Both the position numbers and the translations under genes were made by a program. A stretch of 64,000 nt of DNA from Agrocybe praecox (taxonomy: Eukaryota; Basidiomycota; Agaricomycetes; Agaricales; Agrocybaceae): the NCBI GenBank assembly GCA_964017145.1, contig OZ024844.1, positions 1,426,001 to 1,490,000 of the forward strand, written 5' to 3'. Positions 1-11,625 of this stretch are shown here, in pieces. Within the stretch, counting starts at the first letter, position 1; every line of letters begins with the position of its first letter. The notes beneath the pieces are model-generated. The model saw only the letters and a list, made by a program, of their open reading frames with translations, searched no databases and was not told the origin of the DNA.

Positions 1-310
1 GAGGAGGGAATACAGAAAAGACGATACGGGGACAGGAGTGCTGCAGAGGATGCTCAAGACAACGAGCGGAAGCAGACTTTTCAGGCCTCTTGGCGCGACA
101 ATAAACGACGCGACAATTACGTAAGCTCGCACGTGTGAGGCTCCTTAACTTAAAGAAAAACTCTGAGTCTCAAAGTTAGTTCTGGCGGATAGACAGCATA
201 GTAAAATTATGTGCGAGTTAACTATGTACATTGAGAAGAATAGAAATACAGTTAAAAAGTGTGGGGAAGCCGGAACAGTTCAAAATGGCCCGACTACATC
301 AAATAGTCTT
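1..310. other. Left-edge intergenic sequence
   Basis: No supported gene was seen here. The stretch lies downstream of the RPA1 stop codon, and the short open frames in it have no recognisable protein content. Confidence 0.5.
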
Positions 311-2616
311 TTATCTTGCCCATGGGGTGAAAAGGAGATCTCGCATTGCCATGGCCTCTTCCTTATAGTTCAAGGGCTGGATGCGAGAGATCCCATATCG
401 GACCCGAGTAGTGTCCTGCAGAAAAAAAAGACGGATATCATGAGAAGGGTCTTACAGGATCGGGCAAAGAAAAGATCTTTACATTAAATGTGTCTTGTTT
501 TGCACGACAGCTAAAATTGAAGGTGTTGCAGTTTGCTCTGTGCATAATCGCATCATATTCAGCGGTATCACGATCCTTTACATTATTGCGCGTTAGAAAT
601 ATGGGCGATCCTTGATGTGTCAATCCTCTTACTCTGATTCCTAGTAATGCGTTCGCTGTCATCCCGAAAATAGCGATTCCGACTTCGTTGAAGCCTTGGA
701 GCCAGGCTTGACCAGAGTAATCAGCAACAGCCATAGACATGATATAACTTTAGCGCATCTGAATCAGCTTAACAACTCAAATATGATATCAAATTCCATC
801 TCACCGATGTTCTGGTGCTGGGAAAGACGCATCACATTTTTCGCATCTCCATCCATTGCCAATTTCAACAACTTTCTTGTTGCAGTTCGGGGTAGGACAG
901 GCAGGATATGAAATGTTGTCAGACTTGATATGCATGACCGTAGCACGGGTCGAGAACATGTCTGGCTTGTCGGGCATACCATATTCAGCTTGCTTTACTT
1001 CATCCAAACTGCGAATTTCTGCGCGGTTGAAGCCGAAGGCTGAGGATACACCATTCGAGATAGAGTGTGCTTTAAATGTCTGATCATCACCCAAAGAGTC
1101 AAACCAACCACGGAGTGCGAAGCACTCCTCGATGTCCGGATTGATTTGCATCGTGCTAGAGCTAAACATGGAAAGCGAACGACCTATCATGATGATGAGG
1201 ATTGACGTTATTCTAAAGTTGATCGCGTGAAGCGCGTACCTCCAAAGTCGCCAACTTTGACACCCTTGAAAGCGATAACAGGGGTGGGTTCGGATGGGTT
1301 GAATTGCTCAGCCTGTTTACCCCAAAGTGTCAGACGAACGGAGAATCCGGACTTGTCCACCAAAGTTAAATCCCGTTTAGGTATCTACAGAGCAAATGAG
1401 TGGGTTGTAATATCAATATATTCGAGGATACTCGCTTGTCGGTTCTGTTTGGCGGATGTGATCTCAGTGAGGGTTCCTGGGTCTTTCACAATGCCAATAA
1501 CATCTATAACCGTCTTTGAGCACAGATCTGGAGATTGTCACGGGTCAATAACACGCACCGCAGATAGCATCTTTATTCAATTTCTCCAATTCATCCAAAG
1601 AAACAAAGTTGTACTTGATGGTGGGCATGTTACCAACCTCATGACACTACGCAGAAAGATAGCGAGTCAGAAAAGTCAAAATGAAACGAAGGGGAAGGCG
1701 TACCTCTTCTACTTCCGTATTACGCTCGAAGCTAAGTTCATAATCGTTGTTAATGTTCGAGAATTTTTTCTTCGCCAAGTTGACTCGGGCCTTTGAGATA
1801 TAATAAACCTTTCCATCTTCCAACTTGGGATAGAGTTCGTCAACAGCATGATTGAAACCGGTGCCTCGAATTTCCCCGGTGTCGTCCATCAAGGTCACAT
1901 TGAAGAGTTTACCCTCACCGCGCGCGTTCGACCATGTTTTGATATCAGATTTGTGGGTGACACGAGCCTTAATCGTCCAATTGTTTTGGTATGGGCTTAG
2001 GCCTTCGATGGGGTAAATATTCCCATGTCGGTTAGACTGTGCTGGGGCTTGTGGCGGAGGAGCACTTGTCCCGAATTTGGCAGATGGCTTTGTGACGGCC
2101 GGCGCTACTGAAGAAGTTGAGGCAGCGGCAGGTGTATTGATTGCAGAATCATTGGTCTGGTCCGAGTTTGGCCCGATGGAGACCGGTTCACCGATTTTTT
2201 CTTGGGACTGAGATACGACGCGAAGAGAAAGCACGATGACAAGTCTGAAAGAAAAGAAAAAAAAAATAAGAATCAGTGCCGAATTGATACAGTTTTAAAA
2301 ACGCGTACCTTTTGTCTTGCACATAGTTGCACGTAAGCTTCTCAATGACGGCTATGGTGTTCTTGGTAATTTCATTCTCTTGAATCATGCTGTTTAGCTG
2401 TGTTGCTAGCATAGCTTGCATGTAGTTAACGCCATCCGACATGATGATACGGTATCGGTCCGCTGCAGAGCTGGCACCCACAGACGCATTGGGGTTGTTG
2501 CCAACCTTCTTCACAGAAAGGAACTGAACAGTATACTCGCTTTCAAACACGTCTGTATCTTCGGGATTTGCGGTCTGTAGGAGCTTGCAGCACCCAGCGG
2601 AGAGTTGACTTGTCAT
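311..2616 (-). CDS. RPA1: Replication protein A 70 kDa subunit (RPA1)
   Basis: Large subunit of the heterotrimeric single-strand DNA-binding protein used in replication, repair and recombination in the nucleus. Nine exons (2616-2309, 2244-1704, 1646-1559, 1503-1436, 1384-1240, 1183-805, 747-633, 575-483, 415-311) give 613 aa, close to the human protein. In order: an N-terminal OB fold (about 1-105), a Ser/Ala/Pro-rich linker, tandem OB folds, then DBD-C with a four-Cys zinc ribbon ([11 protein letters not shown] ... WRCEKC) and the C-terminal block [13 protein letters not shown] ... [11 protein letters not shown]. The ATG at 2616 begins MTSQLSAG; earlier in-frame ATGs are less RPA-like. The intron at 1435-1385 starts with GC instead of GT, and only this junction restores the conserved [20 protein letters not shown] segment. 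Identity is secure from family knowledge; the junctions are read by eye. Confidence 0.95.
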
Positions 2617-3298
2617 TGTTAGTGGGATGGTCGCGGTTAAGGAAAGAGTTAATAGCGTGACTAAATGTGACTCGACGCGTTTTTGCAACAAAATCGTCTG
2701 TCACAGTATCAACAAAGGACGCGTCCCAGTGGCTGCGTGGCAATCATTGCACCTCCACTTAGTACTATTAGTGGACCTTTACATGTATTCCCCTTGCAGT
2801 CAGTGCAATTGAATTGCTCTCCTCCGAGATGTCAGACAGAGTTTTCGATGGACATTCGCTGCAGTATGTATCATAGGTCCGTATCCGATATCGTCCCTTT
2901 CAACGTTATATTTTTGCTTTGACAGAACTGTAAAACTTAGCAGGCGAGCCATGTCGGCGGATCGTCGCTGGCTCAAATACACCCTTATTCGCCCTTTTGG
3001 TCTTTGCCTTCATTTAGAGCAGTAAATTCAGAGCAATCAAATACATTGTGGAGTAGAATTGAACAAACTATTTAATTATGTAAGTAGTACAGTGCATTAT
3101 ACAGTAGTCGACTGAAAAATTATGTATGTTCATATCGTATGAATGTATGTAACTAGGGCAAAGCAATTACTTAGCAATGTGTGTCAATCGAGATTGAAAG
3201 CAAATTAAAACAAATTAGAAGAATGAAAATGCAAGAAAAAAGTATGAAGACAAGTCCAAGTCTGACGTCGTCGCTAAATTACCTCCTCTGCAATGAGA
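2617..3298. other. Intergenic region between RPA1 and IDO
   Basis: This holds the upstream region of RPA1 and the downstream region of the dioxygenase gene. It is AT-rich around 3040-3240. No convincing gene was seen. Confidence 0.5.
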
Positions 3299-4800
3299 TT
3301 AATTTGGTTTCAGCATTGCCCTCTTCGTCGCATCTCTCCCTGCTTTGAGTAGAACCGACAATTCGTTTCCTCCTGTTCCACGTACAGGGCCCTTTCCAGA
3401 AGCTCGAGCTGCCTGTAGTCGCTCAATCATAGCACTAGCTGGGCATCCCGCACGAGCGCCAGGTGTGGATCGAGACATGGTGACAACGTAAAGGCAAGCA
3501 ACGCGGATGTGGCTGTCTCTGAGACGTTTCAACGCTGACACGGCGATATCGTAAGGCTCGCGAAGGGTAGGCATGGTTCGAGCCAAGTCGCGAATAGGAA
3601 GAGGAGTGGCAGAGAGCATATTGAGATATTCTTGGTGTTTGCCTGGCATGTACCTTCGCATTCTCTGCATAAAACCATGGTCTGCGCGTTTGTTCTCTGG
3701 TGAAGGTGCAGGATAACGTTTCTGGCGAAGAGTGTGATCGATGTCCAAGAAAATGTCCAGAGCATGCATGACGCTACTTTGGCCGGCTGACGGGCCGCTG
3801 AGGTCGAGTTGCTCAGAGGGGTCCACTCCTTCGTAGATCCAGCCAGGTTCTGTTGGACCTTTCGCGTCGCTTCCTTCGAACCACGGTCGGACATCCCAGT
3901 AGAAAACATGAGGATCGCATAATGGTCGAACAGATTGTATCACCTCCGCGATGCCATCGACAACTCCGCCTAGACGGGTGAGGTCTCTAGCCACCTTGGT
4001 AATTGAAGTCAGGTCTGATACGTTAGGAAGGGTGTTGTAGTCATCGATAATGCGTAGAATTTCGATGCCGCGGAGTTCAGCCTTTGCAGAGGCATGGTAG
4101 AAGTTTCTTTCGTCCTCGGTCCCAGAAAATAAGTTGACAAATCGCATGTTGTCGCTGGATAAGGGTAGTGCTGGATTAATGAGCTCCCAATTCCATAGGA
4201 CAGTGTCTGCAAACGTAAGGACGGGAGCGAAGCCAAGGTGGCGCGATATTTGCACTAATGGGATCGCCAAGGTCTTGGGGACGACAGTGGGTGTTCCTTC
4301 TTGTTGGGGCATTGAATGGACGTAGAAATTGACTAGCCAGGCAAGGACCATATGAGCGCGTTGCGAACTGCGAATATCAGCATGAAGAGGTGTAATATCA
4401 AGGACAGGCCACTACGAATATAAAAAAACGCGTCAGTCAGCTCGGCTTATCGAGAAAAAAGAAGAGAGAATTGAATATTCACCGAAACTATATTGGCTCG
4501 CCACCGTTCCCCGAATGCACGCCTATCAAGCGCTTCTTCCGAAGCGTCCTCGCCCAGACTGAGATTACCGTTCGCATCGCGGAGTGCGTGCTCCCAAATA
4601 GTATACTCTCCGGATAGATGCGACAAAGGTTTCGGAGGGAAAAAGCCTGACTTGGTGTCAACATCATAAGATGACTGTGGGCGTCTGTCTGGTAGAGCCT
4701 TGTAGTTGACATTGATAGTCGAGTTGAACAAGGAGAGAGCAAGCTTTATGAAGAGACGGAAGAAGACAGGTGGTGTTTGGAGAACATTGACAATGTCCAT
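3299..4800 (-). CDS. Indoleamine 2,3-dioxygenase
   Basis: Heme dioxygenase that opens the indole ring of L-tryptophan to N-formylkynurenine, the first step of the kynurenine/NAD route; presumably cytosolic. Two exons (4800-4483 and 4411-3299) encode 476 aa, within the fungal IDO range. Diagnostic segments are LFSGTEDERNFYHASAKAE, HVFYWDVRPWF, PSAGQSSVMHALDIFLDIDH, RRYMPGKHQEYLNML, and the proximal heme histidine in LRDSHIRVACLYV near residue 405. The start ATG opens MDIVNVLQTPP. A TATA-like box lies about 60 bases upstream. Nothing in the neighbouring genes belongs to kynurenine metabolism, except possibly the class I aminotransferase 27 kb away. The sequence does not tell which fungal IDO subtype this is. 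Confidence 0.92.
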
Positions 4801-4859
4801 GGCTGGGAAGGTAGGTCGATGAGTAGACTGGTGAAAATAAGAAGAAAACAGGTCAGGCT

Positions 4860-4866
4860 CTTATAG
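4860..4866 (-). promoter_or_regulatory. TATA-like box of the IDO gene
   Basis: CTATAAG read on the minus strand, about 60 bases before the ATG at 4800, a plausible distance for a fungal TATA element. This is inference from motif and position only. Confidence 0.35.
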
Positions 4867-5451
4867 TAAAAGGCGACGCCACATCAGACCTTTCATCGCT
4901 GTATTGGAATATATGGGCCTTTGGTACATCATGAGGCTGAGCAGTGTACTCTCTCTGGTCTGTTATTGCCGTGATGATGCTGACTGGATCTTTCAAGCCT
5001 TTCAGAGCAGGCGAGTGATCTATATCCATTCCCACGGATTGCCCTCCATAGCAATCATGTCCGCAAATAGTTCTGCTTGGAAACACACTCTGTGTTGCTG
5101 CGCTGTGTCAGGAACGTCACCCATGCATCTATCGCTTTTTTATTTTTTTATTCAAATTTTTTTATTGATTGTTGTTCTCAGGGCTCGTAAGCCCTCAGAT
5201 CTGCAGCCGGCTTAAGCCCTGTGTCGTCAAATTGAAAAGACGGATGATCTCCTTTTCATCTGCCGCCGTTTCGATCGCGTTTGAACCCCAGTACAGGGTC
5301 TATTCAGGCTCCCTCCTTGTTTATCTGGCTTTTATGTACTTTTTTGGATAATGACATGCATTGGGTACACCCGGCAAACATTTAGCGCGTTTGTTACGCG
5401 ACGTAAGCGACAAAGTTGAAAGGAAAATCAATGAAAGGCCTTTCATGATGC
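4867..5451. other. Intergenic region between IDO and HIBCH
   Basis: This is the upstream region of the dioxygenase and the downstream region of the hydrolase. The open frames here are short and unrecognisable. A T-rich stretch lies at 5140-5165. Confidence 0.5.
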
Positions 5452-7328
5452 TCAATGCTTCCATTTGAGCCAAACGCGGTTTCCATCCGCATTATCCGTT
5501 AATTCACACCTTCTTTGCACAACATCGATAATCTTTTCGTTCACTCCCATTTTGCCGGGTCGCAACTCTGCAAATCTGGCCAAAAGCTCTTCGAACCGAA
5601 GGCCCAGCCCTCCGCCAGAGGCGTGCGAACCAGTCACGACAGTCCCAATCTCTTCCTCTGTGGGCAGCGCGTACTTCAGAGGGTTTGATATCGTGCCTGA
5701 CGTCAATTCCGCGGGGAGGCTAAGGCTTGGTGCCGATTTTAGGAAAGATGATTTCGGGTCGAAGAAGTTAGATATGATTTTCGGAGTAACTTCATTGAGG
5801 GTTGAGGGTGACCATTCGGGGCGTTCCTTACTTTTTTTAACAATCACAGTTTCTACCCCCTTGAAGAAATCGGAACTTGCCCCACTCTGTAAAATATAGA
5901 TAAAATCAGATAAATGAATCAATAGACCAGGGAGATCTTATTCTTACACAAAAGGCTGTTGCTATATTGAGTTCCATTTCGAGCGCCTGTAAAAGTGACA
6001 ATTTCGCGCCGCGACGAATGGCTTCCAAAGCAACCTTGAGACTGGTAGGACTGCGCATTTCCAACATCTTTAGAGTATTGGAAGCCCACGTGGCTATACT
6101 TGAATCTTCATGTTCGGCGAATATGGCGAGGTCATTGATGATCAATTCGACGGAGTTATGACGGAAAGCATGATCCAGTGCGACGCGTTTAGCGCCAATA
6201 AATGGGGCAGGAGGTTCATTGGGTTCTCGTTCAGAACTCAGATCTTCTATAATGCGATCTATCAGGCTGGGGTGCGGGTTGTGTAGTTCAGCAAGGCGCT
6301 CAAGCAACATCGGAATTCTCCTAGATGGGACATAATGAGTTGCGAGGCCGTGTTCACTGGAAAAAGGACGTGATTAGTACACGATATTAATAACAAACCA
6401 ACTAAACGGAAGATGACCAAGCTTACAAGACGGCTCTACCAGTTAATGTATCGGAAGTAAGAGCGAGATATGTCCCGAGTTGTCCATCTAATCGCGACAA
6501 AAAGAAACTACCACCAACATCTGGGCAATAACCTATTTTAGTTTCGGGCATGGCGAATATGGTTTTTTCGGTAGCTATTCGGAATTGGGCATTAGCCGCC
6601 AACCCCACTCCACCGCCCACTGCAGCAAAGAGATTGTTAGAGCGCGTATTCAACAAATGATTGAAATAAAGACGTACTAGTCATCCCGTCCATGATAGCT
6701 ACATATGGTTTCTTTAAAGCAGCAAGAATAAAGTCCATCTCGAATCTAGAGATGAGATTTCAATACGTAACAACCCCACACAAAATGAGATGGCGCCTAC
6801 TCTCGTTTGAAATATTCCGTTGCTTGGGGAAGCGTGGCAGGATCTGCTGCATTTTTTACAACACCTTTGAATGCCTACGTTAGTATTCTCTTGGTCTGAG
6901 GATAAAGCACACTCACTGGCGACATCTCCGCCGGCACAGAACGCGCGACCGTTTCCTCTGCCCACAATTGTACCGCAGAGATCGGAAGTACTCCATTCCT
7001 AGTCAATTGTTATCATTGTATAAGCAAAATGTAAGCATTGCCACGCACCTCGATTTTTGGCCGTAAAAGAGACAACATTGAGTCATCGAGGGCATTTAGT
7101 TTTGACGGCCTGTTGAGAATATAACTTCTGACGGATGAGTTGGACTCGAACAGGACAGTTGGCTACGAAACACGGTGAAAACGAGGCGATACGAAGAGTG
7201 ACCCGGGAACATACCTCGGATGGGGTAGCAGTAGACATCATATGTTGGCCAATGGCTGCAGTTCTCTGTGAAGCAGCGCGAAGAGCAGAGCGGGGCATGC
7301 TGCTGCGGAAAGAGATTGCTGTGAGCAT
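5452..7328 (-). CDS. HIBCH: 3-hydroxyisobutyryl-CoA hydrolase, mitochondrial
   Basis: Crotonase-family thioesterase that releases 3-hydroxyisobutyrate from its CoA ester in valine degradation. Eight exons (7328-7215, 7162-7049, 6998-6917, 6864-6801, 6745-6678, 6619-6427, 6356-5948, 5886-5452) give 492 aa. The N-terminus ([20 protein letters not shown]) is rich in Arg, Ser and Ala and lacks acidic residues, like a mitochondrial presequence. Core motifs are [30 protein letters not shown], the oxyanion-hole segment [17 protein letters not shown], and [23 protein letters not shown], which contains the E and D residues typical of HIBCH and not of plain enoyl-CoA hydratases. An alternative ATG at 7298 would shorten the presequence. 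The start lies 149 bases from the divergent tubulin cofactor E gene. Confidence 0.92.
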
Positions 7329-7477
7329 AGTTGGGCTCAGTGCGACGTGATTTGGAGAATCAACGCGGCTTCCGACGGTGTGCAAGGAAAGAGCGTCACG
7401 GCTTGCCGCAACATGTCAATTACAATTTAGGTTAGGGTTTATCTTTCCTTTTCCTTTCACGTCCATCACAAGCCCCT
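7329..7477. promoter_or_regulatory. Divergent promoter, HIBCH / TBCE
   Basis: Only 149 bases separate the two start codons, so both promoters must share this sequence or overlap the 5' ends. No TATA box is evident. Confidence 0.6.
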
Positions 7478-9519
7478 ATGCTTCCTCTTCCTGCTACCCG
7501 TATCTCTCTTACCGGTTCTTTGGGAACTGTTAGATACGTCGGCCCTGTCCACAACACTCCCGGCACCTGGCTTGGCGTCGAGTGGGACATTCCTTCTCGC
7601 GGCAAGCACAACGGGTCCAAGGACGGCAAGCAGTACTTCACCTGTCGGTCAGTCTTTTTCCTACTAATTGCGTTGCTCTCAGAGTGTGATCCTCGGTTTC
7701 TAGTTTTGAAACGGCTGGCTCGTTCATTAGGCCGTCACCGCAGATACAGTATGGTGTATCGTTTCTAGACGCGCTCTCGGCAAAGTATATCGAAGCTCTG
7801 CACGGTGATGGGGCCCAAGAAACGGTCACCCTCGGGTCTTCTGCAGGCGCCATTCAAGTGGAGGCTGTTGATCTTGACAAAATTAGAGAAAAGTTCTCCC
7901 GCTTAGATCGTCTGCGCGAAGTCAGTTTAGACAATGCAAACGTGGTTAAGGGAAATCAGCCCGGGGAGATTTCAAAGACGTGTCCGAGTGAGTGTACTCG
8001 TCAATCACAATAAACACACAATTGATACTAGGAAAGACGTTCGTGGGCTTGATCTATCCCAAAATCTGATACCAAGCTGGGAAGTTGTGGCCCAGATCAC
8101 CCAAGAATTGCCGTATCTTTTGCACCTCTCCCTCAAGTAAGTGTTGTGAGCACTCTCAAGTATTCATTCTTATCATTTGTTCTACCAGTCGGAATCGTCT
8201 TCAAATGCCCACCGACTATGAGCACCTGACAGGCTCTTTCCGAAAGCTAGTTGAGCTTCAACTAAATGATACGTCAATAAATTGGATAGATATGCAAAAG
8301 ATCACATCCTTCATGCCCGAGCTCCGCGTCATCGAGATGGGGTACAACTATCTCACTCGACTTTGCGGCGATAAATCAGCAGCAGCGCAATTATCCGACA
8401 CTGCCATCGAACTCATCAATCTGGATGCCAACAAGCTCTCGGATTGGGCCCATGTCTGGGCTTCTCTAAAGGAATACAAATCGTATGTCTCTCATTGCAT
8501 ATCACTCAGCGTTGTGTTGCCATTATCATCATTCGATGTCAAGTTTACAGCGCGTTGTCTTGACTTCCAATATTATCGAAAATATACCATTTCCAGAGCG
8601 CCATTCAGACCCTTTACCTGGTATCAGTTATCTTTCATTATCCGGGAACCGTATCAAGTCGTGGGAAGACATTGATGCTCTGTCCTGTTGGCTGCCTGCT
8701 TTGAAGACACTGACAATGAGCGGAAACCCACTCCTTTTCAATGGTAAATACATGAGATCGCTCTTTTCCGAGCTATTGCTAAGTCACCTCGTAAAAAGAT
8801 AAGGAGCTGGGTCAGCAGTCTCGCCCTTTCCTGATCGCTAGGATTCCTTCCTTGACAACTTTAGATGGAACAGCCGTGAGTTGCCTTGCACCATCCTTGC
8901 ATTCTTTCGGTATCGTTGGATCACACACTCTAGATATCAACGAGGGAAAGGAATGACTCCGAACTTTTTTACATGTCATATATTATTCAACAGGGACCTC
9001 TTTCCGATGAAGTAAGAAGTAAAGCTCACTATCATTGGAATAATCTATGCCAAAGTCAGTCAATCTGACCAAATGTATTTTTATGCCATTTAAATTGATC
9101 ACTCTTTCGATAGAACACGGCAAGCCTGACGAATTACAAAAAGTGAATAAGACACAGAATAAATTGAGCAATCATCTCATAGGTAAGACAACAATTACGA
9201 AGTGCAATTTACCCTGCAATCTTAACGGTGGTTTACAGACGTTCAACTATATCGCTATAATGAATCTATCCAGCACAACGAAGGCGCCCTACACGACGCA
9301 CCCGAAATTACACTTCGCGTTCTTCCTACCATGACCTTCCGCATCTTACGCTTGAAGATCTGCAAAGCTTTAAAGCTTGATGCACGGCAGGTTACAATCA
9401 CCTTTTGGATACGGATGGGACACGGGTCTCTCTCGAAAATTGACAATGAATACGAATCTAGGGATTTAGACTGGCTAGGAGTAGAGAATGGATCACAAAT
9501 TATATATCAAGTGCAATAA
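7478..9519 (+). CDS. TBCE: Tubulin-folding cofactor E (CAP-Gly, LRR, ubiquitin-like)
   Basis: Chaperone that binds alpha-tubulin and drives assembly of the alpha/beta-tubulin dimer with cofactors C and D. Nine exons (7478-7647, 7704-7987, 8037-8136, 8189-8482, 8544-8743, 8799-8875, 8934-9054, 9114-9182, 9239-9519) encode 531 aa. An N-terminal CAP-Gly domain shows GTVRYVGPVHNTPGTWLGVEWD and GSFIRP. Leucine-rich repeats follow from about residue 150 to 360 (VRGLDLSQNLIPSWEVV, LVELQLNDTSINW, RVVLTSNIIENIP, LSLSGNRIKSWEDI). The C-terminus, from EITLRVLP to the end, is a ubiquitin-like fold. This domain order is specific to TBCE (yeast Pac2). Confidence 0.93.
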
Positions 9520-9961
9520 TACAGGCGCGATAGGATAACATGATAACAGCAATGGAAGCATACCTTTCTACCTTGTCTTTGTGTACGTGATTGAGGGGCA
9601 AAGCCTGAGGTAATTAACGTGCGAAGTTTCGGCGCCACATACTATTTGCACCCTTGTTTGCTAGTATCTCGAACGTATCCCGGGAAAGGAGACCTTGACC
9701 AGACGATATTCGTGTTCGTTTTCGCTTATAACCATAACGAGATTCTACTTTCAAGGGGCCTTAACCTCGACCTGGACAGTTGCGTGGCTCCTTCCAATGG
9801 GCCTGAAGTTCCTTACGCCTTCCGAGAGGGCAGAGACCAACCAATAGAGAAGTACACGCTCCGGGTAAACGACAACACCACAAAGATCGGAGAGTCCAGT
9901 AAAGAACAATGAAAAGCATTCGACGATGTCCGTTTTTTTTTCCACACGACCATATTTATCC
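9520..9961. other. Convergent intergenic region, TBCE / SR protein
   Basis: This holds the two 3' ends. No gene was seen. Confidence 0.5.
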
Positions 9962-11384
9962 TCAACGAGACCATCCTTCACCATTTGCCGCCCTCGATGG
10001 CCTGTCCTCGAAACGTTCTTCTTTGTCGTCGCGTCTTCGGTCATCTCTGCGACGGTCTTGATCATCCCTACGTCGATCATAATAAGAATCAGGCGCTCTG
10101 CGGTCATCATAACCCCCGCGCCGGTAATCATCGTACCCTGCAGGCCTTTTATCATCATAATCCCTCCTAGGAGGCGGAGACCTGGGTGCACGACGATCGT
10201 CATATTCCCCGCGACGAGGTGGGGACCTAGAGCGATCGCGACGGTATCTGTCGTTACGATCGTCCCTGTTACGGTCATCACGGCGATCATCTCGACGATC
10301 ATCCCGACGATAGTTATCAGGGCCAGAGCGCTAATAGAAATAATGAGTATGCAATACATGCCCAAAAACCGCACAAAACTCACAGAATCATCTAGAGTGA
10401 CACGGACAGGTCTGCCGCGAAGTTCTTTCCCGTCAAGGTCTTTGACAGCGCGGTCAGCATCCTCTCGGGAAAGATACTCTAGAATTCTAAGAAACTATTA
10501 GTAATGAAATGCTCCCATCCAACATACAAGACTTACCCCTGTCCAGGAGTGTCGCGGTCAATGTCCGCAAACGATACGCTACCAGCATCCCGACCGAAGT
10601 CTTTCAAATCCTATGTGCATACAGTAATCAAAGGTTAGGTCCATCCAGTTTATTCGAGGTAAACGAGGCCACGAGCGCTGCGGAGGCCAGGGTTTGGGTA
10701 CTCATACTAGGGCACAGATTTGGTCCCGAAAAGAAGGCTATAACCTATCCTGGGAAAACAGAAGAAATGTCGTACCTGCCAGCTAGTATCACGCGAGACG
10801 CCGGAAACGATCAAACGAATGCCAGGAGGCCTGCGGGAGCGTGGGGCTCTACAAAAAGCAGATATTAGCACTCGTCACACACAGCATACTCGACCGTACC
10901 CATAACTTCTCTCCTCATAAACCTCACGACGTGGGCGGCTTTCTTTGGCAAACTCAACGACAATGCTACAATCGATGAACGTAGAGTAAGAAAGGTTGCC
11001 AGGAAAATATAAGACACCGTTTTTACATACTTGGTGCCCAGGAAAGGTTTGCCGTTGAAGTTGTGCACAGCATCTTCAGCGTCCTACAGAAATATGAAGG
11101 AAAGAATGGGAACACTTTCTGTATATTCATACCTTCGCATTTTCAAATTCAACGAAACCGAAGCCTTCAAAACAATATCAACAGATGCGGCCATACTTGC
11201 TGAATGAAAAAGTACCTTTACCTGTCATGACGCGACAGTCGACGATTTGGCCATACCCATCGAAAAATTTGGAAACATCCTCAGAACGAGCATCAGGGGG
11301 GAGGCCTAGAGGAGTAGCTAAGAGAGTGAAACGGATTGAAACACAGGAAATAGACTTACGACCAAGGTATAAACGTCTGGACAT
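9962..11384 (-). CDS. SR-family splicing factor with two RRMs and an RS/RD-rich tail
   Basis: Pre-mRNA splicing regulator. Nine exons (11384-11360, 11305-11222, 11164-11133, 11083-11031, 10965-10900, 10848-10776, 10610-10537, 10486-10384, 10330-9962) encode 292 aa. RRM1 starts at the initiator (MSRRLYLGRLPPDARSEDV, then RNP1 GFGFVEFENAKDAEDAV). A degenerate second RRM runs from IRLIVSGVSRDTSWQDLKDF to RPVRVTLDDS. The last exon encodes about 120 residues rich in Arg-Asp dipeptides with a few RS/SP units (RDRSRSPPRR). The layout matches human SRSF4/5/6 and S. pombe Srp2. The tail is unusual in being dominated by R-D and not R-S pairs, so part of its charge would not depend on phosphorylation. 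The antisense strand of the tail is also open, a by-product of its composition. Confidence 0.88.
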
Positions 11385-11625
11385 AGTGGTAAGAGAATAA
11401 GATTGAACTTGAGCTGGGTTTTAATTTCCATCAATACTTGGGAACGCAATTCTTCCCAGGGCACGGACCACCAAGGATATAGGATATAGCATTTTCATAG
11501 TTAATTATTAAGGACAACTTGACAACTTGTTGCACTTAGGCTTGCAACTGCAAGCATGCGAATAATCATAGATATATCATATACATAAAAGACAAAAAGA
11601 AAAGGATAAGAGAAGCTGATGGTAT

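Noticed and set aside
1227..1796. Plus-strand open frame of 189 codons
   Set aside because: It runs across RPA1 exons and introns on the opposite strand and has no protein-like features.
9926..10501. Plus-strand open frame of 191 codons over the SR-protein tail
   Set aside because: It is the shadow of RD/RS codons, and its Ile/Val/Thr-rich reading is what the complement of those codons yields.
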